A stretch of 64,000 bases of DNA, taken from assembly GCA_029582155.1 (NCBI GenBank), contig CM055908.1:20375406-20439405 (forward strand). The letters run 5' to 3'. Positions within the stretch are counted from its first letter, which is position 1. Every line of letters begins with the position of its first letter. Positions 1-13,100 of this stretch are shown one piece after another. Under the pieces are notes generated by a model. It worked only from the letters and a program-made list of their open reading frames with translations. It was not told where the DNA came from and did no database searches. Both the position numbers and the translations under genes were made by a program. This DNA is from Panopea generosa. Taxonomy: Eukaryota; Mollusca; Bivalvia; Adapedonta; Hiatellidae.

Positions 1-2335
1 ACTGACGTTACAACGAGCTGTCAATGGTTGACCACGGCAATATTATTGTCACCGCGTAAGGAACGTAGCAGACCAACCGGGTATCGTGGGAGCGGAACCC
101 GAATTTATTTATATATTGAAACAGACAGGGCTTCAGGTGAAGACACCGCATGCTGCAGAAGTGTTTTAGGGCAATGTTTGTAAATTAAATTCTTCAATAT
201 AATTCGGAAAATGCCTTTGGTAATTTGTAATAATGGTAGCCCTGCTTAAAAAGTTTTAAGTATTTATAAACAGATAAATTTACTGCAATCTACATCCTAT
301 GGCAAAAACAAGTTGAGAAAATATAAACCCCATATGATTCAGCTCGGATCACACCGTGGGCCAAATAAGAAAAATAATCGAAATTAAATCCGTTTCTGCT
401 GCTAGAAAGGACACACCATTAACAACAATTTTCGTCGCGATTTTTCCTGTGAGATATTTCAGCCGCATAACGACTAAACAGGTCATCGGTTATTGTATCA
501 GTAATCCGTATGAATGCGTGCTAGAGACCGATAAAAGTATAAACCAAGACAGGTATCCATAAAACATAAAACCGTGTATAGGATATGTGTTGTATGATAA
601 AAAAAATAATACCGTGTGTTGATTTTTTGTCATTCACATTGTGAAATCGTCAATAAATCACAATTTCAGATTAGATCAATACATTTAATACTGTCTAAGG
701 TTTAGACACGAAGCGTGAATCCGTCGCCAATTACATATCCAAGTGTCCGTGTAACAAAGTTAGTTTCGTATATTAATGGTTATGCGTGAAATATTATTTG
801 ATATGATTTGTGTTTATTAACTGAGTGTACAAACTGCTGTAATATCTGAAGCACAAGGCTCATATTGACGTCTATTTTCAATAGTTTTATAGGATTCAAG
901 ATAATTGGTAAATATGGTGATGTAATACTTAAAAAAACGTCGTTGTGCCATTTTGGTATCTAAATCAACGAAAATGTTCAGTACACACTACTTTTGCAAA
1001 CAATTTATAGATGTCGGACGAAAATAAGATTAATAATAAGAAAACTATTTTCAATGCATTATTAACGCAATAATAATAATATTTTAATCAAGCTGACACG
1101 TGGTGTTATATTAGCTATGTCTAAATGATAATTTATCAGCATATATTAATTGTATATGATAACAACCCCTGTTTACTTATTATAGCTGATATGTATATTA
1201 ATTATGTTTGTGTTGTTGTGGTGGCTATTGAATGATACGTTACCTGTTGAACACATGTTTACCTGTTTATTTTTTAAAAATTACACTCAAAAGTTTTGAA
1301 TAATATTTACACAATTTATATTAAAGTGTAAACAACCGATGAATACAACTCCTATGTTGACACATGCTGAAGTGCATCACATATAGATATAAGAATATAC
1401 ATAACAACCAGGACACATGGTACTCAAAGTACGAAACTACCAAAGCAGCGAAGGCAAAATCAACACATATAGCTATTATAGAAAAATAATTGACATGAGG
1501 AATTATTATACAATACATGCAAGGAGAAAAGGTGTCAACATGAGTCACAGCCTTGGAACGTTCTGTAACAAAAATACATCACGGGGTCGCTTAAGTCTTG
1601 TACCGGGTGCTCCTGACCTCGATCTGCCCCCGTCATCACGAAACAGTGTAAATAAAATATCTCAAATTATCTTCTTACAAATAAGGCAACATGCAACACA
1701 AAAAATGTTCAGATGTGGCTATTTAGTATGTTTGATGGTTTATAATTAGTATATTAATCATATCTGTAATAAACACATATGATATTGTTCAAGTTTCCGG
1801 ATAGATGTATTAAAATACACAGTCCCGTCTGTTTCATCTATTTAAGAGAATCTTCTCCTATTGATGCAACTCATGTCCGTATATTGGAAAGGTTTGTAAT
1901 TTAGTTTTTATCTCTACTGACGTTAATTAAGTCTTGTGCAGGAAGAAGTTTGTGAATTCAAGGTATAAACCGGAGGTGTTACTGATCCATTTAATTTGAC
2001 TGTGGCAATGAATGAAGGTACGAAACGAGCTCATATCATTTTCGTTTTTTTTTTTTTTGATAAATACCACTACAGGATATTGTACACGGATGTATCATTT
2101 ATGTAATTGATATGTTCTTCGTTTATATGAACATATTGGCAATCCAATTAAAGAAGTATAACCCAATTAAGACTGTTTTATCCATGCACATGGCAATCTC
2201 ATTTTAAAGATAACAAATAACAAGACATTTGCTTTACATCGATTGTTAAACAAGTTTTTACAACTTAGACAAATCACGCTCGAAGTATAATGCATATGCT
2301 GATAAATTGTCTTTCTCAAAGACATTACACATAGT
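1..2335. other. AT-rich non-coding stretch
   Basis: No gene is supported here. The sequence is A+T-rich, with stops in all frames and only short open frames (68 to 110 codons) that resemble no family I know. A poly-T run lies near 2,046-2,059. The part at about 1,417-1,565 resembles isolated satellite monomers and is listed separately. The stretch could be intergenic or intronic; nothing in it decides which. Confidence 0.55.
1417..1565 (+). repeat. Isolated 37-mer-like and 55-mer-like sequences
   Basis: Bases near 1,420-1,450 read like one monomer of the 37-bp satellite found at 20.9-23.4 kb: a segment of the form gt.ctcaaag.ac.aaactacca agrees at about 24 of 29 positions. Further on, near 1,508-1,560, the sequence tatacaatacat, then a gap, then caacatgagtca resembles the 55-bp monomer. 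The same pair in the same order appears near 47.7 kb and 61.0 kb. I infer a shared interspersed element; the match was made by eye and chance similarity in A-rich DNA is possible. A 110-codon open frame over this stretch has no recognisable product. Confidence 0.35.
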
Positions 2336-2398
2336 CGTGGCGGAGGATCGAACCCACGATCCTAGGCCCGATGCTCTACTACTGAACAGCTGAAACAC
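2336..2398 (-). repeat. tRNA-derived SINE head (degenerate)
   Basis: Read on the minus strand, this resembles a tRNA gene: an A-box-like segment TTCAGTAGTAGAGCATCGG is followed about 20 bases later by the B-box-like GGTTCGATCC. The T-stem does not pair well (two of five pairs fail), so it is not a working tRNA. Such heads in non-coding animal DNA are usually 5' ends of SINEs carrying an internal RNA polymerase III promoter. I could not recognise a SINE body after it. It could instead be a tRNA pseudogene. Confidence 0.5.
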
Positions 2399-2716
2399 AT
2401 ATATAGTAGATATAGGTCAGGTATTTGGCAATTTTACGGTCTACCAAATGTTTGGAAGTGTCAATAAGGAATATAAAAATAGCTTATAAGATTGTCAAAG
2501 ATGTTATAGCGTTATACATATAGCCTTAACGAATCAATATATTAAATTAGTAATTCTATAATAAAAAACGCGTCATTAATTCTTACATCAAATGTCACAT
2601 GTTAAGAATACTGGTAAAATAATGAAGTATTTTCGTATAAACTCCATTTCTGCTAAAGGATCCGAGTCGTCACATCTAGCATATTGCTAATGATTAAAGC
2701 CGAATTCACTGCTCTT

Positions 2717-4662
2717 GCCAACATATAGTGGTTAACACAGATCGCCAACATATAGTGGTTAATACAGACAGCAAACATATAATGGTTAATGTAGACCGCA
2801 AACATATAGTGGTTAATGCAGATTGCCAACATATAGTAATTAATACAGGCTGCCAACATATAATGGTTAATACAGTCCACCAACATATAGTGGTTAATAC
2901 AGACAGCCATCATATAGTGGTTTATACAGACAGCCAATATATAGTAGTTAATACAGACTGCAAACATATAGTGGTTAATGCAGACCGCCGACATATAATG
3001 GCTAATGCAGACAGCCAATATATAGTGGTTAATACAGGCCGCCAACATATAGTGGCTAATACAGACCGCAAACATATAGTGGTTATTGCAGACCGCCAAC
3101 ATATAGTGGTTTATGCAGATCGCCAAAATATAGTGGTTGATGCAGACCACAAACATATAGTGGTTAATACATATAACCAACATATAGTGGTTAATATAGA
3201 ATACCAACATATAGTGGTTAATACAGATTGCCAACATATAGTGGTTAATACAGATTGCCAACTTATAGTGGTTAATACAGATTTCCAACATATAGTGATT
3301 AATACTGGCCGCCAACATATAATGGTTAATACAGTCCACCAACATAAAGTGGTTAAAACAGACAGCCATCATATAGTGGTTTATACAGACAGCCAATATA
3401 TAGTAGTTAATACAGACCGCAAACATAAAGTGGTTAATGCAGACCGCCAACATATAGTGGCTAATACAGACCGGCAACATATAGTGGTTAATGCAGACCG
3501 CCAACATATAGTGGCTCATACAGACAGCCAACATATTGTTGTTAATACAGACCGCAAACATATAGTGGTTTATACAGACCGCAAACATATAGTGGTTATT
3601 GCAGACCGCCAACATATAGTGGTTTATACAGACAGCCAACATATTGTTGTTAATACAGACCGGCAACATATAGTGGTTAATGCAGACCGCCAGCATATAG
3701 TGGCTAATACAGACAGCTAACATGTTGTTAATACAGACCGGCAACATATAGTGGTTAATGCAGACCGCAAACATATAGTGGTTAATGCAGACCGCCAACG
3801 TATAGTGGCTAATACAGACAGCCAACATAGTGTTGTTAATACGGACCGGCAACATATAGTGGTTAATGCAGACCGCCGACATATAGTGGCTAATGCAGAC
3901 AGCCAATATATAGTGGTTAATACAGGCCGCCAACATATAGTGGCTAATACAGACTGCAAACATATAGTGGTTATTGCAGACCGCCAACATATAGTGGTTT
4001 ATGCAGATCGCCAACATATAGTGGTTAATACAGATTGCCAACTTATAGTGGTTAATACAGATTTCCAACATATAGTGATTAATACTGGCCGCCAACATAT
4101 AATGGTTAATACAGTCCACCAACATAAAGTGGTTAAAACAGACAGCCATCATATAGTGGTTTATACAGACAGCCAATATATAGTAGTTAATACAGACCGC
4201 AAACATACAGTGGTTAATGCAGACCGCCAACATATAGTGGCTAATACAGACCGGCAACATATAGTGGTTAATGCAGACCGCCGACATATAGTGGCTAATG
4301 CAGACAGCCAATATATAGTGGTTAATACTGGCCGCCAACATATAGTGGCTAATACAGACCGCAAACATATAGTGGTTATTGCAGACCGCCAACATATAGT
4401 GGTTTATGCAGATCGCCAAACTATAGTGGTTGATGCAGACCACAAACATATAGTGGTTAATACATATAACCAACATATAGTGGTTAATACAGAATACCAA
4501 CATATAGTGGTTAATACAGATTGCCAACATATAGTGGTTAATACATATAACCAACATATAGTGGTTAATACAGAATACCAACATATAGTGGTTTATACAG
4601 ACCGCCAACATATAGTAGTTAATACAGATAGCCAACATAAAGTGGTTAATACAGATTGCCAA
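2717..4662. repeat. 27-bp minisatellite, about 72 copies
   Basis: The monomer is close to CATATAGTGGTTAATACAGA plus CCGCCAA, 27 bp, repeated head to tail. One unit near 3,719-3,742 is 24 bp, which shifts the phase by one codon without breaking frame. Blocks of monomer variants recur: the series near 3,301-3,480 returns at 4,081-4,260 (offset 780), and that near 2,981-3,240 returns at 4,274-4,530, so there is higher-order structure. Because 27 is a multiple of three and the monomer lacks stops in several frames, long open frames occur on both strands (669 codons on the minus strand; 330 and 351 on the plus strand). Monomer variants change residues freely in these frames, so I treat the frames as by-products. 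Confidence 0.95.
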
Positions 4663-4809
4663 CTACTAACTGCAGAATGGGTGCTTTTACTCCGAATCAT
4701 CGTCTGTTTAATGGAATTCCTACACTGGCTTCATGTAGGTGACCCATATTACGTGCACCACATACAAATTCCTATTCTAGCTAATAACTATAGAGGGTTA
4801 TGGTGAGAG

Positions 4810-5680
4810 ATACATAAGTTATTGTTTAATTTTCCAAAAGCATTTGTTCTTGAAACAAAGCCGTAAACAATTGATTAGCCATGACGAGCTATTTGAAGAA
4901 TCTCATTTTCCATAAATAGTTCAAACTTTTGTGCGAACTATATTCACTGACAGGACAAGCCTTATAATCTAATTAATACTTGTACTTATAAAACGATCAG
5001 TTGTGATTTTAGTTTGAGTTAAGATATACTGTTAAGTTTGGTATTCATTGAAAACGTGTTTCAACGCTTGTCAATGCTATTAACACTATATATCTTGCTT
5101 CGATATTGGGGGCACACCATTGCTTTCTAAGCGTAGTTTAAATTAGCATACCCAATTGTCTTTTCCTGGAAAGAAAAAGGCGGTAATGATGAATCAATTG
5201 GCACTTGTTAAGACCACGCCATGCAGGAAAGGTGTCAGTAATGATCCATCTATCGTAAATCACTCTGATGTCGTTCATATATAGTGTCGTAGTTCTTGTA
5301 TGTGATGTTTCTTAATATATACGGTATCAAGACAAATACATAGAGTGAATAAAATAACAAAACCGGAATACTGTTGGTTTTTTTGCAAGTCGTAAACAGT
5401 AGTATCATATGGAAATGTCATTAAGATAATGGAAATACGACATACACGCTGAGCATTCAGTGAACTACTTGTACCTGTCCTAAGAGCTCATGACCTTCCT
5501 CTGCCGGGAAATAACGTAAACATTCTTGGAGGCGAGGTGGAACTTTTTACAACAGATTTACCGCGGTATTTATAAGTTTAAACACAGTATATAAATAATG
5601 CTGTATGATATGTACACTAGAAATAAGAAACTATAAGTCAACAGGATACTGCATGAAGCATTCAAAGCGCACAGCCATTA
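4810..5680. other. AT-rich spacer between two minisatellites
   Basis: Unique-looking A+T-rich sequence with no frame of note, no tRNA-like boxes and no repeat that I could see. It separates the 27-bp and 18-bp arrays. Confidence 0.5.
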
Positions 5681-6410
5681 TAACAACACTAACACTATCA
5701 GTACAATAACAATACAAGTACAATAGCAATACTAAGTATAATATAAATACTTAGTACAATAACAATACTAAGTAAAATATCAATGCTAAGCACAATAACA
5801 ATACTAAGTACAATGTCAATACTAAGCACAATAACAATACTAAGTACAATATCAATGCTAAGCACAATAACAATACTAAGTACACTATCAATGCTAAGCA
5901 AATATCAATGATAAGCACAATAACAATACTAAGTGCAATATCAATACTAAGCACAATAGCAATATTAAGTACAATACTAAGTACAATGACAACACTAAGC
6001 ACAATATCAATACTAAGCACAATAACAATACTAAGCACAATAACAATACTAAGTACAATATGAATGCTAAGCACAATAACAATACTAAGTGCAATAAAAA
6101 TACTATGTACAATAGCAATAGTAATTATAATATCAATATTATGTACAAAAATAATACTAAGTACAATATCAATGCTAAGCACAATGACAATACTAAGTAA
6201 AATATCAATGCTAAGCACAATAACAATACTAAGTACAATACTAAGCACAATAACAATACTAAGCACGAAAACAATACTAAGCACAATAACAATACTAAGC
6301 ACAATAACAATACTAAATACAATATCAATACTAAGCACAATATCAATACTAAGTATAATAACAATACTAAGTACAATAACAAAACAAAGTACAATATAAA
6401 TACAAAACAA
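5681..6410. repeat. 18-bp minisatellite, about 40 copies
   Basis: The unit is close to ACAATAACAATACTAAGC. Many neighbours alternate with the variant ACAATATCAATGCTAAGT, giving an approximate 36-bp dimer. The plus strand is rich in A and very poor in G, so strand composition is skewed. The period is a multiple of three and the minus strand lacks stops, producing open frames of hydrophobic six-residue repeats (I-V-I-V-L-S type) up to 219 codons. These look like artefacts of the repeat. The edges are degenerate. Confidence 0.93.
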
Positions 6411-6697
6411 GTGATGCTACATTTTATTATATGACTTTAATTTCAGGAACATATGCCGGCAGAAGATTTAAAATCTCTGTTTGATTTACCATGTACTGGA
6501 AATAAGGAACATACTGAGTAAACATCAAAAAGTAATATATTATTCTGATCGAATGAAATCCGTCTACAAGTTCCACAATTGTTAGCCTTTGGGAGAGATA
6601 ATAATATTGGTTATGTATTGGTACATGGTCAAACTAAAAGAGTCAGTTAAATCTTCTGCGGAGACATGTTCCTGCCATACATGTCTACATAAACACG
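6411..6697. other. Unique sequence before an assembly gap
   Basis: Short unique-looking stretch between the 18-bp array and the gap. It holds no monomer of the 55-bp satellite that begins on the other side, so the left boundary of that satellite lies inside the gap. Confidence 0.5.
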
Positions 6698-7197
6698 NNN
6701 NNNNNNNNNNNNNNNNNNNNNNNNNNNNNNNNNNNNNNNNNNNNNNNNNNNNNNNNNNNNNNNNNNNNNNNNNNNNNNNNNNNNNNNNNNNNNNNNNNNN
6801 NNNNNNNNNNNNNNNNNNNNNNNNNNNNNNNNNNNNNNNNNNNNNNNNNNNNNNNNNNNNNNNNNNNNNNNNNNNNNNNNNNNNNNNNNNNNNNNNNNNN
6901 NNNNNNNNNNNNNNNNNNNNNNNNNNNNNNNNNNNNNNNNNNNNNNNNNNNNNNNNNNNNNNNNNNNNNNNNNNNNNNNNNNNNNNNNNNNNNNNNNNNN
7001 NNNNNNNNNNNNNNNNNNNNNNNNNNNNNNNNNNNNNNNNNNNNNNNNNNNNNNNNNNNNNNNNNNNNNNNNNNNNNNNNNNNNNNNNNNNNNNNNNNNN
7101 NNNNNNNNNNNNNNNNNNNNNNNNNNNNNNNNNNNNNNNNNNNNNNNNNNNNNNNNNNNNNNNNNNNNNNNNNNNNNNNNNNNNNNNNNNNNNNNNN
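6698..7197. other. Assembly gap, 500 N
   Basis: Exactly 500 undetermined bases. A round number like this is a placeholder used by scaffolding programs (500 N is the default of some Hi-C scaffolders), so true length is unknown. The right edge opens directly into 55-bp satellite, the left edge is unique sequence, so the missing part probably holds more satellite. Confidence 0.97.
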
Positions 7198-10100
7198 ATA
7201 CAATACATACATAGATAATAAGTGAGAACAGGGGTCAAATCATGATAAACTTATACAATACATACACAGATAATAAGTGAGACCAAGGATTAAATCATTA
7301 TAAACTTCTATAATACATACATAGATATACGTGAGACCTGGGGTCATATCATGATAAACCGATACAATACATACACAGATAATAATTGAGACCTGATAAA
7401 CACTTACAAAACATACACAGATAATAAGTGAGACCAGGGGTCAAAGCATGATAAACTTGTACAAAACATACACAGATAATAAGTGAGACCTGGGGTCAAA
7501 GCATGATAAATTTGTACAAAAAATATATAGATCATAAGTGAGACCAGGGATCAAACCATGATGAACCTATACAGTACATACATAGATAATAATTGAGGCC
7601 AGGGATCAAATCATGATCAACATATAAAAAAACATACATAGATAATAAGTGAGACAAGGGATCAAAACATGATAATATTATACAATGCATACATAGATAA
7701 AAAATGAGAACAAGGTTCAAATCATAATAAACTGATACAATACACACATAGAATATAAGTGAGACCTGGGATCAAATCATGATAAACTTGTTCAATAAAA
7801 ACACAGATAATAAGTGGGACTAGGGGTCAAAGCATGATACACTTTTACAATACATACACTGATAATAAATTAGACCAGGGGTCAAAACATGATAAATTTG
7901 TACAATACATACATAGTTTATAAGTGAGACCAGGGATCAAACGTTGATAAAAAAGTATAATACATAAATAAATAATCAGTGACACCAGTGGTCAAATCAT
8001 GATAAACTTATACAATACATACACAGATAATAAGTGAGACCAGGGATCAAACCATGATAAACTTATACAATACATACATTGACAATTAGTGAGACCAAGA
8101 ATCAAATCATGATAAAATTGAACAATCCAGACATAGTTTATAAGTGAGACCAGGGATTAAACCTTGATAAAAAAGGTATAATACATACATAGATGATAAG
8201 TGACACCAGTGGTCAAATCATGATAAACTTATACAATACATACACAGATAATAAGTGAGACCAGGGATCAAACCATGATAAACTTATACAATACATACAT
8301 AGATAATAAGTGAGACCAAGGATCAAATCATGATAAACTTGTACAATACATACATAGTTTATAAGTGAGACCAGGGATCAAACCTTGATAAAAAAAAGTA
8401 TAATACATACATAGATAATAAGTGACACCAGTGGTCAAATCATGATAAACTTATACAATACATACATAGATAATAAGTGAGACCAGGGGTCAAATCATAA
8501 TAAACATATACAATACATACACAGATAATAAGTGAGACCAAGGATTAAATCATAATAAACTTGTATAATACATACATAGATAATACGTGAGACCTGGGGT
8601 CAAATTATGATAAACCGATACAATACATACACAGATAATAGTTGAGACCTGATAAACACTTACAAAACATACACAGATAATAAGTGAGACCAGGGGACAA
8701 AGCATGATTAGCTTGTACAAAAAACACACAGATAATAAGTGAGACCTGGGGTCAAAGCATGATAAACTTATACAAAACATATATAGATACTAAATGAGAC
8801 CAGGGATCAAACCATGATGAACCTATACAGTACATACACAGATAATAAATTAGACCAGGGGTCAAAACATGATAAACATGTACAATACATACATAGTTTA
8901 TAAGTGAGACCAGGGATCAAACGATGATAAAAAAGTATAATACATAAATAGATAATCAGTGACATCAGTGGTCAAATCATGATAAACTTATACAATACAT
9001 ACATAGATAAAAAGTGAGACCAGGGATCAAACCATTATAAACTTATACAATACATACATTGATAATTAGTGAGACCAAGGAACAAATCATGATAAAATTG
9101 TACAATCCATACATTGTTTATAAGTGAGACCAGGGATCAAACATTGATAAAAAAAAGGTATAATACATACATAGATAATAAGTGACACCAGAGGTCAAAT
9201 CATGATAAACTTATACAATACATACACAGATAATAAGTGAGACCAGGGATCAAACCATGAAAAACTTATACAATACATACATAGATAATTAGTGAGACCA
9301 AGGATCAAATCATGATTAACTTGTACAATACATACATAGTTTATAAGTGAGACCAGGGATCAAACCTTGATAAAAAAAAGTAAAATACATACACAGATAA
9401 TAAGTGACACCAGTGGTCAAATCATGATAAACTTATACAATACATACATAGATAATAAGTGAGACCAGGGGTCAAATCATGATAAACTTATACAATACAT
9501 ACACAGATAATAAGTGAGACCAAGGATTAAATCATGATAAACTTGTATAATATACATACATAGATAATACGTGAGATCTTGGGTCAAATGAGGATAAACC
9601 GATACAATACATACACAGATAATAATTGAGACCTGATAAACACTTACAAAACATACACAGATAATAAGTGAGACCAGGGGTCAAAGCATGATAAACTTGT
9701 ACAAAACATGCACAGATAATAAGTGAGACCTGGGGTCAAAGCATGATAAACTTGTACAAAACATATATAGGTAATAAGTGAGACCAGGGATCAAACCATG
9801 ATGAACCTATACAGTACATACACAGATAATAAGTGAGACCATGGGTCAAAGCATGATAAACTTGTACAATACATGCAATGATAATAAGTGAGACCAGGGA
9901 TCAAAGCATGATAAACTTATACAATACATACACAGATAATAAGTGAGACCAGGGGTCGACCCATGATCAATTTGTACAATACATACACAGATAATAAGTA
10001 AGACCAGTGGTCAAACCATGATAAACTTATACAATACATACACATATAATAAGTGAGACCAGGGATCAAATCATGATTAACTTATATAATACATATATAC

Positions 10101-13100
10101 ACAATAAGTTAGACCAGGGATTAAATCTTGATCAACAAGTACAATACGTACACAGATAATAAGTGACACCAGAGGTCAAATCATGGAAACTAATACAATA
10201 CATACATAGATAATAAGTGAGACCAGGGGTCAAATCTTGATAAACTTATACAATACATACACAGATTATAAGTGAGACCAAGGATTAAATCATGATAAAT
10301 TTGTATAATACATACATAGATAATACGTGAGACCTGGTGTCAAATCATGTTAAACCGATACAATACATACACAGATAATAATTGAGACCTGATAAACACT
10401 TACAAAACATACACAGATAATAAGTGAGACCAGGGGTCAAAGTTTGATAAACTTGTACAAAACATACACAGATAATAAGTGAGACCTGGGGTCAAAGCAT
10501 GATAAACTTGTACAAAACATATATAGATAATAAGTGAGACCAGGGATCAAACCATGATGAACCTATACAGTACATACATAGATAACAATTGAGGCCAGGG
10601 ATCAAATCATGATCAACTTATAAAAAAACATACATAGATAATAAGTGAGACAAGTGATCAAAACATGATAATATTATACAATGCATACATAGATAAAAGT
10701 GAGAACAAGGGTCAAATCATAATCAACTAATACAATACACAGATAGAAAATAAGTTAGACCTGGTATCAAATCATGATAAACTTGTTCAATACATACACA
10801 GATAATAAGTGGGACCAGGGGTCAAAGCATGATACACTTTTACAATACAAACACAGATAATCAATTAGACCAGCGGTCAAAATATGATCAACTTATACAA
10901 TACATACACAGATAATAAGTGAGACCAATGATCAAAGCATGATAAACTTGTACAATACGTACATAGTTTTTAAGTGAGACCAGGGATCAAACGTTGATAA
11001 AAAAGTATAATACATCAATAGATAATCAGTGACACCAGTGGTCAAATCATGATAAACTTAAACAATTCATACACAGATAATAAGTGAGACCAGGGATCAA
11101 ACCATGATAAACTTATACATTGCATACAAAGATAATAAGTGAGACCAAGGATCAAATCATGATAAACTTGTACAATACATACATAGTTTATAAGTGAGAC
11201 AAGGGATCAAACCTTGATAAAAACAGGTATAATACATACATAGATAATAAGTGACACCAGTGGACAAATCATGATAAACTTATACAATACATTAATAGAT
11301 AATAAGTGAGACAAGGGGTCAAATCATGATAAACTTATACAATACATACACAGATAATAAGTGAGACCAAGGATTAAATCATGATAAACTTGTATAATAC
11401 ATACATAGATAAAACGTGAGACCTGGGGTCAAATCATGATAAACCGATACAATACAGAGACAGATAATAATTGAGACCTGCTAAACAGTTACAAAACATA
11501 CACAGATAATAAGTGAGACCAGGGGTCAAAGCATGATAAATTTGTACAAAACATACACAGATAATAAGTGAGACCCGGGGTCAAAGCATGATAAACTTGT
11601 ACAAAACATATATAGATAATAAGTTAGACTAGGGATCAAACCATGATGAACCTATACAGTACATACATAGATAATAATTGAGGCCAGGGATCAAATCATG
11701 ATAAACTTATAAAAAAACATACATAGATAATAAGTGAGACAAGGGATCAAAACATGATAATATTATGCAATGCATACATAGATAAAAAGTGAGAACAAGG
11801 GTCAAATCATAATAAACTGATACAATACACACATAAAAAAATAAGTGAGACCTGGGATCAAACCATGATAAACCTGTTCAGTACAAACACAGATAATAAT
11901 TGGGACCAGGGGTCAAAGCATGATACACATGTACAATACATACACAGATAATAAGTGAGGCCATGAGTCGAAACATGATCAACTTATACAATACATACAC
12001 ATATAATTAGTGAGACCAGGGGTAAAACCATGATAAACTTATACAATACATACACAGATAATAAGTGAGGCCAAGGATCAAATTTTGATAAACTTATACA
12101 ATACATACATTGATAATAAGTGAGACCAAGGATCAAATCATGATCATTTGTACAATACATACATAGTTTATAAGTGAGACCAGGGATCAAACGTTGATAA
12201 AAAAGTATAATACATAAATAGATAATCAGTGACAGCAGTGGTCAAATCATAATAAACTAATACAATACATACATACAAAACATACACAGATAATAAGTGA
12301 AAACAGGGATCAAACCATGATAAACTGATACAATACAAACATAGTTTAATATGTGAGAACAGGGGTCAAATCATGATAAACTTGTACAATACATACATAG
12401 ATAATAAGTGAGACCAGGGATCAAACCCTGATCAACTTATAAAATACATACATAGATAATAAGTGAAAAAAGGGGTCATATCTTGATAAATGTGTACAAT
12501 ACATACACAGATAATAAGTGAGAACAGTGGTCAAATCATGATAAACTTGTAAACTATATACATAGATAATAAGTAAGACCAGGGGTCAAATCATGATAAA
12601 TTTATACAATAGTTACACAGATAATAAGTAAGATCAGGGGTTAAACCATGATATACTTATACAATACATACACATATAATAAGTGAGACCAGGGATCGAA
12701 CCATAATAAATTTATACAATACATACACAGATAATAAGTGAGACCAGGGATCGAATCATGATAAACTTATACAATACATTCATAGATAATAAGTGAGACC
12801 AGGGATCAAACCATGATACACTTGTATAATACATACACAGATAATAAGTGTGACTTGGGATCAAATCATGATAAAATACATACATAGATAATAAGTGAGA
12901 CCAGGGATCAAATCATGATAAACTTATACAATAAACACACATTTAATAAGTGAGAATATGGGTCAAATCATGATAAACGTGTACAAAACATTCACAGATA
13001 ATAAGTGACACCAGTTATCAAAACAAGATAAAATTATACAATACATACATAGATAAAAACTGAAAACAAGGGTCAAATCATGATAAACTTATACAATACA

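Noticed and set aside
1-120. Possible tRNA-like T-arm on the minus strand (GGGTTCCGCTCCCACG)
   Set aside because: Only a B-box-like piece is present; no A box at the right distance.
5698-6410. Hydrophobic repeat frames, up to 219 codons, that look like membrane proteins
   Set aside because: They are translations of the 18-bp repeat in several overlapping frames and on both strands; composition alone gives the I, V and L richness.
6582-7238. Open frames of 175-218 codons across 6.6-7.2 kb
   Set aside because: Almost all of their length is the 500-N gap, read as unknown residues.
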